Below, piece after piece: positions 1 to 8,270 of a stretch of DNA of 64,000 nucleotides; within the stretch, counting starts at the first letter, position 1, and each line of letters begins with the position of its first letter. The DNA is from an uncultured Prevotellaceae bacterium. GTDB lineage: Bacteria; Bacteroidota; Bacteroidia; Bacteroidales; Bacteroidaceae. The notes beneath the pieces were generated by a model. The model did no database searches, had not been told where the DNA came from, and worked only from the letters and a program-made list of their open reading frames with translations. The position numbers were made by a program, and so were the translations under genes. The stretch is from the NCBI GenBank assembly GCA_946402905.1, contig CAMIYC010000002.1:1-64000 (forward strand). The letters are read 5' to 3'.

Positions 1-325
1 GGGTGTAGCTCATGCCGTGACGGCACTCGTAGAAGTCGAGTGGGGTCTTGCAGGGCTTCCAGCCTGGATTCCATACCGTGCCGCCGTCGTTGATGTAGAA
101 GTAGCGACCGCCGTTGTCCATCGGCACGTTATTGTAGCGGTAGCGGGTGATGCGACGGAACTTGGCGTCCTTGTAAAACGAGTATCCGCCGGCGGTGTTG
201 GAGATCAGTGAGAAGAAGTCTTCATTACCCAGGTAGTTGATCCAGGGCCACGGAGTCTGGGGGTCGGTGATGACGTACTCTCTGGCTGCGTCATCAAAAT
301 GACCGAATTTTCTGTTTGTCGTCAT
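1..325 (-). CDS. GH94 cellobiose/cellodextrin phosphorylase, N-terminal part (runs off window start)
   Basis: The complement from ATG 325 to base 1 is open for 108 codons with no stop. The protein begins [12 protein letters not shown], then shows [33 protein letters not shown] and [11 protein letters not shown]. These are hallmark N-terminal blocks of glycosyltransferase-36/GH94 phosphorylases, which split cellobiose or cello-oligosaccharides with phosphate to give glucose 1-phosphate and a shortened sugar in the cytoplasm. No signal peptide is present, as expected. Only the N-terminal beta-sandwich domain is visible; the (alpha/alpha)6 catalytic barrel lies outside, so cellobiose versus cellodextrin preference cannot be judged. 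The gene is divergent from glutamine synthetase, and the 204-base gap carries promoter-like sequence for both. Confidence 0.85.
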   Translation of the reverse strand, partial: MTTNRKFGHFDDAAREYVITDPQTPWPWINYLGNEDFFSLISNTAGGYSFYKDAKFRRITRYRYNNVPMDNGGRYFYINDGGTVWNPGWKPCKTPLDFYECRHGMSYT

Positions 326-365
326 GGTGTTATTTGATATAATGGGTTGTTGTATGTCTGTTTTT

Positions 366-415
366 AGGCGGGAATTAATAGACCCCGCCTTTGCATGATA
401 TATGGTGCAAAATTA
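366..415 (-). promoter_or_regulatory. Probable promoter -7 element and leader hairpin for the GH94 gene
   Basis: On the minus strand TAATTTTG (complement of 408-415) fits the Bacteroidetes -7 motif TAnnTTTG. No clear TTTG lies 19-20 bases upstream, so the call is weak. Between it and the ATG, AGGCGGG (366-372) and CCCGCCT (384-390) can pair to form a 7-bp hairpin in the leader RNA. Confidence 0.4.
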
Positions 416-465
416 TAGAAAAAAAACAAATATACCATTTCGCCAGAAAATAAATTACATAACTT

Positions 466-496
466 TTTGTATAATTGATTATTTTTTATATTTTTG
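466..496 (+). promoter_or_regulatory. Promoter of glutamine synthetase gene
   Basis: TTTG at 466-469 and TATTTTTG at 489-496, separated by 19 bases, match the Bacteroidetes sigma-ABfr consensus (TTTG, 19-21 bases, TAnnTTTG). The ATG at 530 lies about 34 bases downstream. The promoter position argues against an upstream TTG (494) being the start codon, because it overlaps the -7 element. Confidence 0.75.
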
Positions 497-529
497 CGGA
501 AATTATACAAAACATATACCTTGACTACT

Positions 530-2035
530 ATGAATGCAACCAAACCCATGATGAGTGCCAACCCTCTGGTGGCATTTCTTGAGAAACCCAGTGTCAGTCT
601 GACCAAAGCCGACATCATCCGATACATTGAGGAGAATGGTGTGAGAATGGTCAATTTCATGTATCCCGGGGGCGACGGCAAGTTGAAGACCCTCAATTTC
701 GTCATCAACGACCGGAAGTATCTCGACACCATACTCACTTGTGGCGAGCGGGTCGACGGCAGCAGCCTCTTCTCGTTTGTCGAGGCGGGCAGCAGCGATC
801 TGTATGTCATACCGCGGTTCAGCACCGCTTTTCTCGACCCTTTCGCTGAGATACCCACGGTGTGCATGCTCTGTTCTTTCTTCGACAAGGACGGACAGCT
901 GCTCGAGAGTGCCCCGGAGCACACACTGGCCAAGGCGTGCCGCAGGTTCACCGAGGTCACGGGCATGGAGTTTCATGCGATGGGCGAACTGGAGTATTAT
1001 GTCATCTTCGAAGACGACGGATGCTTCCCTGCCATCGACCAGCATGGTTATCACGAGTCGGCGCCTTATGCCAAGGCCAACGAGTTCAGGGCCAAGTGCA
1101 TGCTGTATATCGCCCAGACCGGAGGACAGATCAAGTACGGCCACTCGGAAGTGGGCAACTTCGTGCTCGACGGCCTGGTCTATGAGCAGAATGAGATAGA
1201 GTTCCTACCCGTCAGGGCGGAGCAGGCTGCCGACCAGCTGATGCTCGCCAAGTGGGTGATACGCAACCTGGCCTATCAGATGGGCCTCAATGTGACCTTC
1301 GCGCCGAAGATCACCACCGGCAAGGCTGGGTCAGGGCTCCATATCCACATGAGGATGATGAAAGACGGACGAAATATGATGGTGAGTGATGGACATCTGA
1401 GCGACGACGCACGCCGTATGATAGCCGGCATGATGCAACTGGCGCCCAGCATCACCGCTTTCGGCAACAAGAACCCCATGTCATATTTCAGGCTGGTGCC
1501 GCATCAGGAGGCACCCACCAATGTATGCTGGGGCGACCGCAACAGGTCGGTGCTGGTGAGAGTGCCGCTGGGCTGGACGGCCAATGTCGACATGTGCTGC
1601 GTGGCCAACCCTTTGGAGAAGCCTACTCACAATGACACCACCATGAAGCAGACGGTGGAGATGCGCTCGCCCGACGGCTCGGCCGACCTCTATCAGCTGA
1701 TGGCCGGACTGTGTGTGGCCTGCCGACACGGCTTTGAGATGAAGGATGCACTGGAGGTAGCCGACCGCACCTATGTCAACGTCAACATCCACGACCGGCA
1801 GAATGCCGACCGGCTCGCACAGCTGGAGCAACTGCCCGACAGCTGTGCGGCATCTGCCGATTGCCTGGAACGGCAGCGGGCATACTATGAGAAGGATGGC
1901 GTCTTCAGCGCAGCCATGATCGACAGCATCATCTCGCAACTAAGGGCCTATGGCGACCGTACGCTCCGAGCCGATGTGGCTGGATCGCAGGAGGAGATAC
2001 AACGTCTGGTGAGCACTTATTTCCATTGTGGATGA
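530..2035 (+). CDS. glnA: Glutamine synthetase (type I-like, about 500 aa)
   Basis: Makes glutamine from glutamate, ammonia and ATP in the cytoplasm. From ATG 530 the protein has 501 residues. Recognisable blocks in order: GDGKLKTLNFVIN and VDGSSLF in the beta-grasp N-domain, MGELEYYVIF (metal-binding ExE strand), KAGSGLHIHM (ATP/glutamate loop), RLVPHQEAPTN and NRSVLVRVP (glutamate and phosphate contacts), and EMRSPDGSADLY near the end of the catalytic barrel. The NLYDLP adenylylation segment of enterobacterial GlnA is not seen, so control by adenylylation is unlikely. Length and inserts fit the GlnA-type enzyme of Bacteroidales rather than the 730-residue GlnN type. A good promoter sits just upstream and no other gene follows closely, so it is probably monocistronic. 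Confidence 0.9.
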   Translation: MNATKPMMSANPLVAFLEKPSVSLTKADIIRYIEENGVRMVNFMYPGGDGKLKTLNFVINDRKYLDTILTCGERVDGSSLFSFVEAGSSDLYVIPRFSTAFLDPFAEIPTVCMLCSFFDKDGQLLESAPEHTLAKACRRFTEVTGMEFHAMGELEYYVIFEDDGCFPAIDQHGYHESAPYAKANEFRAKCMLYIAQTGGQIKYGHSEVGNFVLDGLVYEQNEIEFLPVRAEQAADQLMLAKWVIRNLAYQMGLNVTFAPKITTGKAGSGLHIHMRMMKDGRNMMVSDGHLSDDARRMIAGMMQLAPSITAFGNKNPMSYFRLVPHQEAPTNVCWGDRNRSVLVRVPLGWTANVDMCCVANPLEKPTHNDTTMKQTVEMRSPDGSADLYQLMAGLCVACRHGFEMKDALEVADRTYVNVNIHDRQNADRLAQLEQLPDSCAASADCLERQRAYYEKDGVFSAAMIDSIISQLRAYGDRTLRADVAGSQEEIQRLVSTYFHCG

Positions 2036-2100
2036 GGAGGGGACAGCCCCTCCCGCCACATCCTAAACTTTGTTAAATAAGCAGCGTATCTAAGATACGA

Positions 2101-2132
2101 TTCGTTTTATTCTTTTTTATCCATTATCTTTG
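2101..2132 (+). promoter_or_regulatory. Probable promoter of the large outer-membrane barrel gene
   Basis: TATCTTTG at 2125-2132 is a perfect TAnnTTTG -7 element. TTCG at 2101-2104, 20 bases upstream, is one mismatch from the TTTG -33 element. Transcription from here would give a leader of about 235 bases containing the long palindrome at 2161-2281. Confidence 0.55.
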
Positions 2133-2160
2133 TCAACTGTAGGTGGATTCTATTAATTAT

Positions 2161-2281
2161 GTCGAGGCGATTTATGGCTTTTAGTCGAGTGTAGAGTGTA
2201 AGTTGAAGAGGGAGTATAGCGGGCTATACGACCGATGAGACTTGACACTATGCACCGGATAAAAGCAAAAAGCGACCGAAA
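2161..2281. repeat. Long imperfect palindrome (about 120 bp), MITE-like or structured leader
   Basis: The left arm (2161-2220) and the right arm (2223-2281) are imperfect reverse complements. The tip GTATAGC-GG-GCTATAC (2214-2229) pairs perfectly. Further out, AGTGTAAGT pairs with ACTTGACACT, and GGCTTTTAGTCGAGTG pairs with CACCGGATAAAAGC, with scattered mismatches. RNA from this stretch would form one very long hairpin. It could be a miniature inverted-repeat element or an RNA structure in the leader of the gene at 2374. No coding potential is visible. Confidence 0.7.
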
Positions 2282-2373
2282 CTTTTTAATCAAAATGCTG
2301 CCTATATATCAAACAGAATTAATAGAAGACACCTATAATTGTTGAACATACAATCATCCAAGACAAACAGATA

Positions 2374-5300
2374 ATGGACCATCGACGCTTTGCCGCCTTT
2401 CTGACCCTACTTTCTTGGTGTGCCCTCTCTGTCTTAGCTCAGAATGAGTCCATCACAGGACGTGTGATGGACAAGATGAACGGCACCGCGATGGAGAGCG
2501 CTACCCTGCAACTCTATCATGTAAGCTTCAAAAACAACAACCGAGATACCACCTATGTGGCGGGAACCCTCTCCGACAGACAAGGACATTTCACGTTCCA
2601 TGTCAAGAACAGCGGCACCTATCTCCTCAAAGCCTCTTATATCGGCTATCAGGAGCGGTGGCGTGACATCATGAAGATCTCGGGCAATTCCGTGGCGCTC
2701 GGAGATATCTACATGGAGACTTCTGCGGTGCAGCTGGCCGAGGCAGTGGTGACGGCCAACATCCCCAAGATGGTGATCAGAGACGACACCGTGGTATACA
2801 ATGCTGAAGCATTCAGGGTGCCCGAGGGCTCGGTCATCGAGTCATTGGTGGAGGCGCTGCCAGGTGCTAAAATCGATGACAACGGAGGAATCACCATCAA
2901 TGGCAAGACGGTGAAGAAATTCAAGATGGACGGTCGCGACTTCATGACAGGCAACAACAGCGCCGTGATGAAAAACCTGCCCTCGTATGTCGTCGAACAG
3001 GTGAAAGCCTACGACGAGAAGAGTGACCTCTCACGCCTCACAGGACTCGACGACGGCAATGACGACTTCGTGCTGGAGTTCGTCACCAAGAAAAGCGCAC
3101 GCAACGGGCTGCAGATGAACCCCGACCTGGGTATCGGTACCGACCACCGCTATGGCATACGCCTCACGGCGATGAAACCGTTTGGCGACATGCGCTATAC
3201 CTTCATGGGCAACGCCAACAATGTCAACGACCGTAACTTCTCCGGAAGGGGAGGGCGCGGGCGTGGCAACGGCTCGGGACAACGCAGCTCCAAAACCGCC
3301 GCCATGGATGTCAGCTACGAGAACGGCAAAAACCTGAAAGTCAGCGGGCGGGTCACCTGGAACCACAACGATGCTGACAACTGGAGCCGTGTGGGGTCGG
3401 AGAGCTTCGTCAGAGTGCAGGGAGGTGCCTTCTCCAACAGCACCAGCCAGAGCTATTCACGTTCCAACAGCTGGACGGGAAACATGAACCTGCAGTGGTC
3501 GATCGACTCGATGACCACGCTCTCGTTCAGACCCAACCTCAGCTTCTCTACCGACGACAGCCGCAGCTTCTCGGGATCGGCCTCCTTCAATGTCAATCCT
3601 TTCGACTATGTGGATGATCCGCTTAGTGACAGCGGACTCGGCACACTCGATCAGATGGGGCATGTGGTCAACAGCCGGGCCGGAAAGTCGATGGGCTACG
3701 GACGTAACACCAATGCCAGCTCACAGTTGCAACTATATCGGCGCTTCGGGCGAAACGGGCGAAATGTGGCTCTCAGCGGCAATGTCAACTACCGCGAAGG
3801 GCGCAACCGCAATGCCAACCTCTCAGCCGTGCATCTCTATCAGATGACTGACTGGGCAGGCAATGACTCCACCTATCAGACCAACCGCTATACCATGTCG
3901 CCGTCCGACAACTTCGGCTATTCGCTCGGAGCTACATACACCGAACCGCTGCTCCTCTTCAAGCCTTCCGCTGCCGACTCCCTGCAGGCAGCCATGAACC
4001 GCACACGACGTGGACCGCGGGAGCGCACATTCGGCGCACAGGGCGTCTTTTTACAGTTCAACTACCAATATAATTATAGTCATCAGAAGAATGATCCGTC
4101 GACCTACGACTTCCCCGACTATTCCGACGACGAACTCGACGGTTTGCTCAGCCAGTATCGCGACTGGACACGACTCTTCGGATTCCTCGACAATCCCTAC
4201 GAAGACTATCTCTCCACCCAGCTGAGCCGATACTCCGAGCGCACGGAGCACCGGCACAACTCTGAGGTGCAGCTGCGCTATGTCAGAGACAAGATCAATA
4301 TGAACGTGGGCGTCTCTTTACAACCGGAAAAATCACACTATATACAGCAGTATCTCGGAGTGCCCATCGACACGGTGAGAACGGTGACCAATGTCTCGCC
4401 GACACTCAACTTGAGATACCGGTTCAATCAGCAGACCAACCTGCGGGTGACATACCGGGGCTCGTCGTCGCAGCCTTCCATCACCCAGCTGCTCGACATC
4501 TACGATGATACCAATCCGCTGTCAATCACAATGGGTAATCCAGGGCTGAAACCTTCTTTCACCTCCAACCTGCGCGCCAACTACCAGATGCAGCGGAGAC
4601 CTGTCTACGTGGAGGACAGCCTCGGATTCACCGTGCCCAAGGCTCAGCGGCACTGGAGCTTCAACGCCAATGCCACCTACCAGCTCACACGCAATTCCAT
4701 CGGCAATGTGGTGACCTATAATGAGACGACGGGCGGACGGATCTCCAGACCGGAAAATATCAACGGCAACTGGAGTGCCAACGGCAATGTGTCGTTCAAT
4801 ATCGCCCTCGACACGCTCAACAGATGGGATGTGAGCGGTTCGGTGGGGGGCAACTACAACCATCATATCGGATACGTCAACCTCAACCGCACGGCCGTAC
4901 CCGACCGCAACGTGACGCACACCTACAACATATCGCCGTCTACGTCGCTCAGCTTCAGAAACAACTGGCTCAACTTCTCGCTCAATGCCAACCTGACCTA
5001 TGCCCATACAGAGAATGAACTGCAGGCCTCCAACAATCTCACGACATGGAACTTCTCTTATGGAGGTAATACCAGGATCACGTTCCCATGGGGATCCAAT
5101 CTCTCTACCGACGTACACATGTTCAGCAAGAGGGGATACAGCGACCAAAGCCTCAATACCAACGAGCTGATCTGGAACGCACAACTCTCGCACAGTTTCT
5201 TGAGAGGCAAGAAACTCACCGTCATGTTGCAATGGTATGACATTCTCAACGAGCAGTCGAATTTCTCACGCACGGTCAACGCCAATGGGTGGACCGACCG

Positions 5301-5496
5301 GGAGGTCAACGCCATCACGTCGTATGCCATGATTCATGTGAGCTATCGACTCAATCTCTTCGGACAAGGCAATGGAGGCGGACGCGACGGACAAGGCTTC
5401 GACAGACCGCGGGGCGGGCGAGGTGGCGACTACGGAGGCGGACGCTTCGGAGGCGGATGGGGCGGAGGACCAGAAGGACGTCGCGGAGGGCGTTAG
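2374..5496 (+). CDS. Outer-membrane beta-barrel protein with carboxypeptidase-regulatory-like N-domain (TonB-receptor relative)
   Basis: The 1040-residue protein has a signal peptide (about 1-22, ending SVLAQ), then a carboxypeptidase-D regulatory-like domain (about 25-115, SITGRVMD ... YLLKASYIGYQ), a plug-like segment (EAVVTANIPKMVIRDDTVVYNA ... VIESLVEALPGAKID ... GGITINGKTVKKFKMDG), and a long barrel of amphipathic strands (about 240-990). This order is typical of the Bacteroidetes outer membrane beta-barrel family related to TonB-dependent receptors. Substrate cannot be inferred, and no SusD-type partner follows. Two Arg-Gly-rich stretches stand out: RGGRGRGNGSG near residue 292 and a tail of about 45 residues of Gly/Arg/Asp after the last barrel strand. 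The gene ends 21 bases from the convergent acyl-CoA synthetase. Confidence 0.8.
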   Translation: MDHRRFAAFLTLLSWCALSVLAQNESITGRVMDKMNGTAMESATLQLYHVSFKNNNRDTTYVAGTLSDRQGHFTFHVKNSGTYLLKASYIGYQERWRDIMKISGNSVALGDIYMETSAVQLAEAVVTANIPKMVIRDDTVVYNAEAFRVPEGSVIESLVEALPGAKIDDNGGITINGKTVKKFKMDGRDFMTGNNSAVMKNLPSYVVEQVKAYDEKSDLSRLTGLDDGNDDFVLEFVTKKSARNGLQMNPDLGIGTDHRYGIRLTAMKPFGDMRYTFMGNANNVNDRNFSGRGGRGRGNGSGQRSSKTAAMDVSYENGKNLKVSGRVTWNHNDADNWSRVGSESFVRVQGGAFSNSTSQSYSRSNSWTGNMNLQWSIDSMTTLSFRPNLSFSTDDSRSFSGSASFNVNPFDYVDDPLSDSGLGTLDQMGHVVNSRAGKSMGYGRNTNASSQLQLYRRFGRNGRNVALSGNVNYREGRNRNANLSAVHLYQMTDWAGNDSTYQTNRYTMSPSDNFGYSLGATYTEPLLLFKPSAADSLQAAMNRTRRGPRERTFGAQGVFLQFNYQYNYSHQKNDPSTYDFPDYSDDELDGLLSQYRDWTRLFGFLDNPYEDYLSTQLSRYSERTEHRHNSEVQLRYVRDKINMNVGVSLQPEKSHYIQQYLGVPIDTVRTVTNVSPTLNLRYRFNQQTNLRVTYRGSSSQPSITQLLDIYDDTNPLSITMGNPGLKPSFTSNLRANYQMQRRPVYVEDSLGFTVPKAQRHWSFNANATYQLTRNSIGNVVTYNETTGGRISRPENINGNWSANGNVSFNIALDTLNRWDVSGSVGGNYNHHIGYVNLNRTAVPDRNVTHTYNISPSTSLSFRNNWLNFSLNANLTYAHTENELQASNNLTTWNFSYGGNTRITFPWGSNLSTDVHMFSKRGYSDQSLNTNELIWNAQLSHSFLRGKKLTVMLQWYDILNEQSNFSRTVNANGWTDREVNAITSYAMIHVSYRLNLFGQGNGGGRDGQGFDRPRGGRGGDYGGGRFGGGWGGGPEGRRGGR

Positions 5497-5517
5497 CCCC
5501 TTTCCCCACCTAAAACC

Positions 5518-7578
5518 CTATTTCTCAATATAGATCCTGGCATCTACGGCGGTCACGCTGTTCTCGTCGGCCAGCAGGGGGTTGATGTCCATCTCCTTGA
5601 TCTCCGTGGCAAAGCGAAGCAGGGTGGACAGACGCACGATGATCTCGGCGTATTTCTGCTCGTTGATGCCGGCCTGGCCACGAGTGCCCTTGATGATCTT
5701 ATACCCTCTGAGCGACTTGATCATAGAGTAAGCCTCGCCATAAGACAACGGAGCCAAACCGCTCGACACGTCTTTCAGCACTTCTACGAAGATGCCGCCG
5801 AGTCCGCAGAGCACGATATGGCCGAAGCGGCTCTCATACTTCGCACCGATGAAGAGCTCGGTGCCTTTGATCATCTTCTGCACCATCACGGCCTTGGCAT
5901 CCTGGATCGACATCATGCGGTCGAACTCCATACGCAGATGCTCTGCACTGCGTATGCCTAAGGTCACACCACCCACATCACTCTTGTGGATCGGACCCAC
6001 TACTTTCGCCACGACGGGATAACCTACTTTCTCTGCGAAAGACACGAGGGCTTCTTTCTCGTCACTCACCAGCTCGGGCACCATCGGGATGCCGGCGCAA
6101 TCCAGCAACTGGTGCACCAGGTCGGGCGAGATGTAGCCGCTCTCTTTGATGCCGGAGATGATGTCGCGGATACGCGGCACGTCGACACCGAATAGCTCTA
6201 TCTCGGGAGGTGCAGGAGCCGGGGTGCGCATCACCTGAGAGAGGGCGGTGGCCAGCGTCACCTCGTCGCTGAAGTTGACATGCCCCTTCTTGAGGAATTC
6301 CTCCACCTCAGGACCTGCGGTGTGCAGGCTGGGCAGGATGGGGAAGACCGGCTTTTTGCATTCCAGAATCTTCTTGTGCAGCACGTCGTAGGTCTCGTAG
6401 AGCTGTACCAAGCCGGGAGTGCCGAAAATCACCATGATGGCGTCAATGTCGTCGAAGCGGTTCTCGCAGTAGTCGATGGCTGTGCCCAGCTGTTCGGGAG
6501 TGCCTGTGGCCAGGATGTCGATGGGGTTGGCTACGGAAGCGCCAGGATAGAGTTTCGACTTCAGTTCGTCGGCCACCTCGCCATGGAGCGGAGGCACCAC
6601 CAGGCCGCCTTTCGACAGCGCGTCGGTGAGCATCACGCCGGGACCGCCGGCATGGGTCACGATGGCAACATTCTTGCCTTTGATCTCAGGTAGCGTGAAG
6701 ATACAACCCACGGTGGTGAGCTCCTCGCGAGAGAAGCAACGCACGATGCCTGCCTTGCGGAAGAGAGCCTCGACGGCGGAGTCGCTGCTGGCGATGGCTC
6801 CTGTGTGTGACGATGCCGCGCGGCTGCCACTTTCCGAACTGCCGGCCTTGATGGCGGCGATGCGGCATCCCTTGCGGATGAGCGATGACGCATGGAAGAG
6901 CAGCTTGTCGGGGTTGGACACATTCTCTATATAGAGCAACTTCACTTTCGAGTCGCGTTGGGGATCGAAATGATCATCCATATATTGCAGCACATCTTCG
7001 ATGCCAATCTGCTTGCCGTTGCCGATGCTCCATACAGAGTTGAATTGCAAACCCTTAATGACAGCCGACTCGAGGATGAAGACCGCTGTGGCTCCCGAAC
7101 CGGAGATGAAGTCAACGCCGGCGGGATTGAGGTTGGGGATGGGTTTGGTGAACACACTATGGTGCCATGCGTTGAGCAGGCCGATGCAGTTGGGGCCGAT
7201 CAGTGCGGCTCCGTATTTCTCGCAGGAGTCGAGGATACGTTGCTCCAGGGCGGCACCGGCGGGAGTCTCTTCACCGAATCCCGCAGAGATGATGATGAAT
7301 GCCTTCACGTTTTTCTCCGAAGCGAGATATTCCACCGAGTCGGGGCAGAACTTGGCGGGTATCACCAGGATGGCCAGGTCGGTGGGGGGCAGTTCCTTGG
7401 CATCGTGAAACACTTTGATGCCTTGTATCTCGTCTTCCTTGGGGTTGACGATGCGTAAAGTGCCCTTATATCCACCGTTGATCAGGTTACGCACTACGGC
7501 TCCACCGGGTTTGTGCACGTTGTTGGAGCCGCCTATCACTACAATACTTTCGGGTTGAAGAAGTTGTCTGTTTATCAT
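5518..7578 (-). CDS. Acetyl-/acyl-CoA synthetase, ADP-forming, alpha-beta fusion
   Basis: Converts acyl-CoA, ADP and phosphate to the free acid, CoA and ATP, so it gains energy at the end of fermentation; the reverse reaction is possible. From ATG 7578 the protein has 686 residues. An N-terminal CoA-binding Rossmann domain carries SIVVIGGSNN. Succinyl-CoA-ligase-like domains follow, with GPNCIGLLN, SGSGATA and the SSHTGAIA segment that holds the catalytic histidine. The C-terminal ATP-grasp domain has YPVVAKVVGP, HKSDVGGVTLGI and ELFIGAKYESRFGHIVLCGLGG. Both subunits of the archaeal two-gene enzyme are fused in one chain. A TTG nine bases upstream also opens the frame, but the ATG is preferred because the promoter lies only about 18 bases upstream. 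Confidence 0.88.
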   Translation of the reverse strand: MINRQLLQPESIVVIGGSNNVHKPGGAVVRNLINGGYKGTLRIVNPKEDEIQGIKVFHDAKELPPTDLAILVIPAKFCPDSVEYLASEKNVKAFIIISAGFGEETPAGAALEQRILDSCEKYGAALIGPNCIGLLNAWHHSVFTKPIPNLNPAGVDFISGSGATAVFILESAVIKGLQFNSVWSIGNGKQIGIEDVLQYMDDHFDPQRDSKVKLLYIENVSNPDKLLFHASSLIRKGCRIAAIKAGSSESGSRAASSHTGAIASSDSAVEALFRKAGIVRCFSREELTTVGCIFTLPEIKGKNVAIVTHAGGPGVMLTDALSKGGLVVPPLHGEVADELKSKLYPGASVANPIDILATGTPEQLGTAIDYCENRFDDIDAIMVIFGTPGLVQLYETYDVLHKKILECKKPVFPILPSLHTAGPEVEEFLKKGHVNFSDEVTLATALSQVMRTPAPAPPEIELFGVDVPRIRDIISGIKESGYISPDLVHQLLDCAGIPMVPELVSDEKEALVSFAEKVGYPVVAKVVGPIHKSDVGGVTLGIRSAEHLRMEFDRMMSIQDAKAVMVQKMIKGTELFIGAKYESRFGHIVLCGLGGIFVEVLKDVSSGLAPLSYGEAYSMIKSLRGYKIIKGTRGQAGINEQKYAEIIVRLSTLLRFATEIKEMDINPLLADENSVTAVDARIYIEK

Positions 7579-7595
7579 AGTATGCAATTTTTTTG

Positions 7596-7626
7596 CAAAG
7601 ATAGTGCAAGGCGAGCGAAAAGCAAA
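7596..7626 (-). promoter_or_regulatory. Promoter of the ADP-forming acyl-CoA synthetase gene
   Basis: On the minus strand TTTG (complement of 7623-7626), 19 bases, then TATCTTTG (complement of 7596-7603) is a perfect Bacteroidetes promoter. The ATG at 7578 would be only about 10 bases from the expected transcription start, so the leader is very short. The -33 element lies in one arm of an A/T-rich inverted repeat (7623-7635 with 7639-7650). Confidence 0.75.
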
Positions 7627-7646
7627 ACAAAAAACGAAGTTTTTGT

Positions 7647-7949
7647 TTTGCTCATCGGGATTTGCAATCCCGATGGACTGAGTATTAGGATTTTTAATCC
7701 GCTTATTTTCCGCTTATAGCATTACAAATGCAGATATTCAATGCGGTCGGATTGCAAATCCGACCGAGCGTCTCTGAGCACCTAACAAATCATAATGATT
7801 TTTGCTCATCGGGATTTGCAATCCCGATGAACTGAGTATTAGGATTTTTAATCCGCTCATTTCCGCTTATAGCATTACAAATGCAGATATTCAATGCGGT
7901 CGGATTGCAAATCCGACCGAGCGTCTCCGAGCACCTAACAAATCATAAT
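7647..7949. repeat. Two tandem copies of a 154-bp REP-like unit
   Basis: Copy 1 spans 7647-7800 and copy 2 spans 7801-7949, differing at only a handful of bases. Each holds a palindrome CATCGGGATT-TGC-AATCCCGATG (first copy 7653-7675), a small one GGATTTTTAATCC, and a third, CGGTCGGATT-GC-AAATCCGACCG (first copy from about 7744). Paired palindromes around a core of GGATTTGCAATCC are the form of REP elements moved by REP-associated tyrosine transposases. A relic of such a transposase lies about 110 bases downstream. Confidence 0.85.
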
Positions 7950-7986
7950 CATGGGGACGGAGTTCCTGAATCATGGGGACGGAGTT
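7947..7986. repeat. Short direct repeat beside transposase relic
   Basis: The 18-base string AATCATGGGGACGGAGTT occurs at 7947-7964 and again at 7969-7986 (period 22). It lies between the REP-like units and the RAYT relic. From memory, strings of this kind flank Y1-type transposases in many genomes; this was not checked by search. Confidence 0.7.
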
Positions 7987-8058
7987 TTTGATTCAATTTT
8001 TCCCTTTTATTATTTTGTTGATTGACGATATTGTTGTATTTTTACAAAAAGATTCAAA

Positions 8059-8112
8059 ATGCCAAGAAAAGCAAGAGTTCACAGCACCACAGGAATATAT
8101 CATGTTCTATAA
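8059..8112 (+). pseudogene. N-terminal relic of a REP-associated tyrosine transposase (Y1/RAYT)
   Basis: ATG 8059 opens a 17-codon frame reading MPRKARVHSTTGIYHVL before TAA at 8110. Intact RAYT transposases begin with MPRK-x-R, then a short linker and GIYHV-hydrophobic-RG. The match is close and then stops abruptly, so only the first strand of the Y1 fold remains; the HUH motif and the catalytic tyrosine are absent. With the adjacent REP-like palindromes this is best read as the scar of a deleted RAYT. The remaining bases up to 8270 show no other gene. Confidence 0.65.
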
Positions 8113-8270
8113 TTCGATAATTCTTGATAAAAAACGTAGGAACTTCAGTTTATCATAAAAAATCCCTCATTCGTGCAACACTTCCTTTCTTTTTTACGTC
8201 TGAATAAATGAAAGCGCCTACAAAAACGCTCATCAATGAGGATTTTTTTACTCACACAATAATACATCAC

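Larger units (their letters stand above)
2036..2373 (+). other. Gene-free stretch: hairpin after glnA, promoter, long palindrome
   Basis: No credible gene is seen in these 338 bases. Directly after the glnA stop, GGAGGGG (2036-2042) can pair with CCCCTCC (2047-2053), a short hairpin without a T run. A promoter-like pair follows at 2101-2132. A long imperfect palindrome occupies about 2161-2281. The remainder up to the ATG at 2374 is AT-rich leader. Confidence 0.7.

Noticed and set aside
494..529. TTG start at 494 for glutamine synthetase
   Set aside because: It lies in the -7 promoter element; the ATG at 530 gives the family-like N-terminus.
7973..8158. 61-codon plus-strand frame
   Set aside because: It runs out of the short direct repeat and over the transposase relic in a different frame; composition is that of non-coding DNA.
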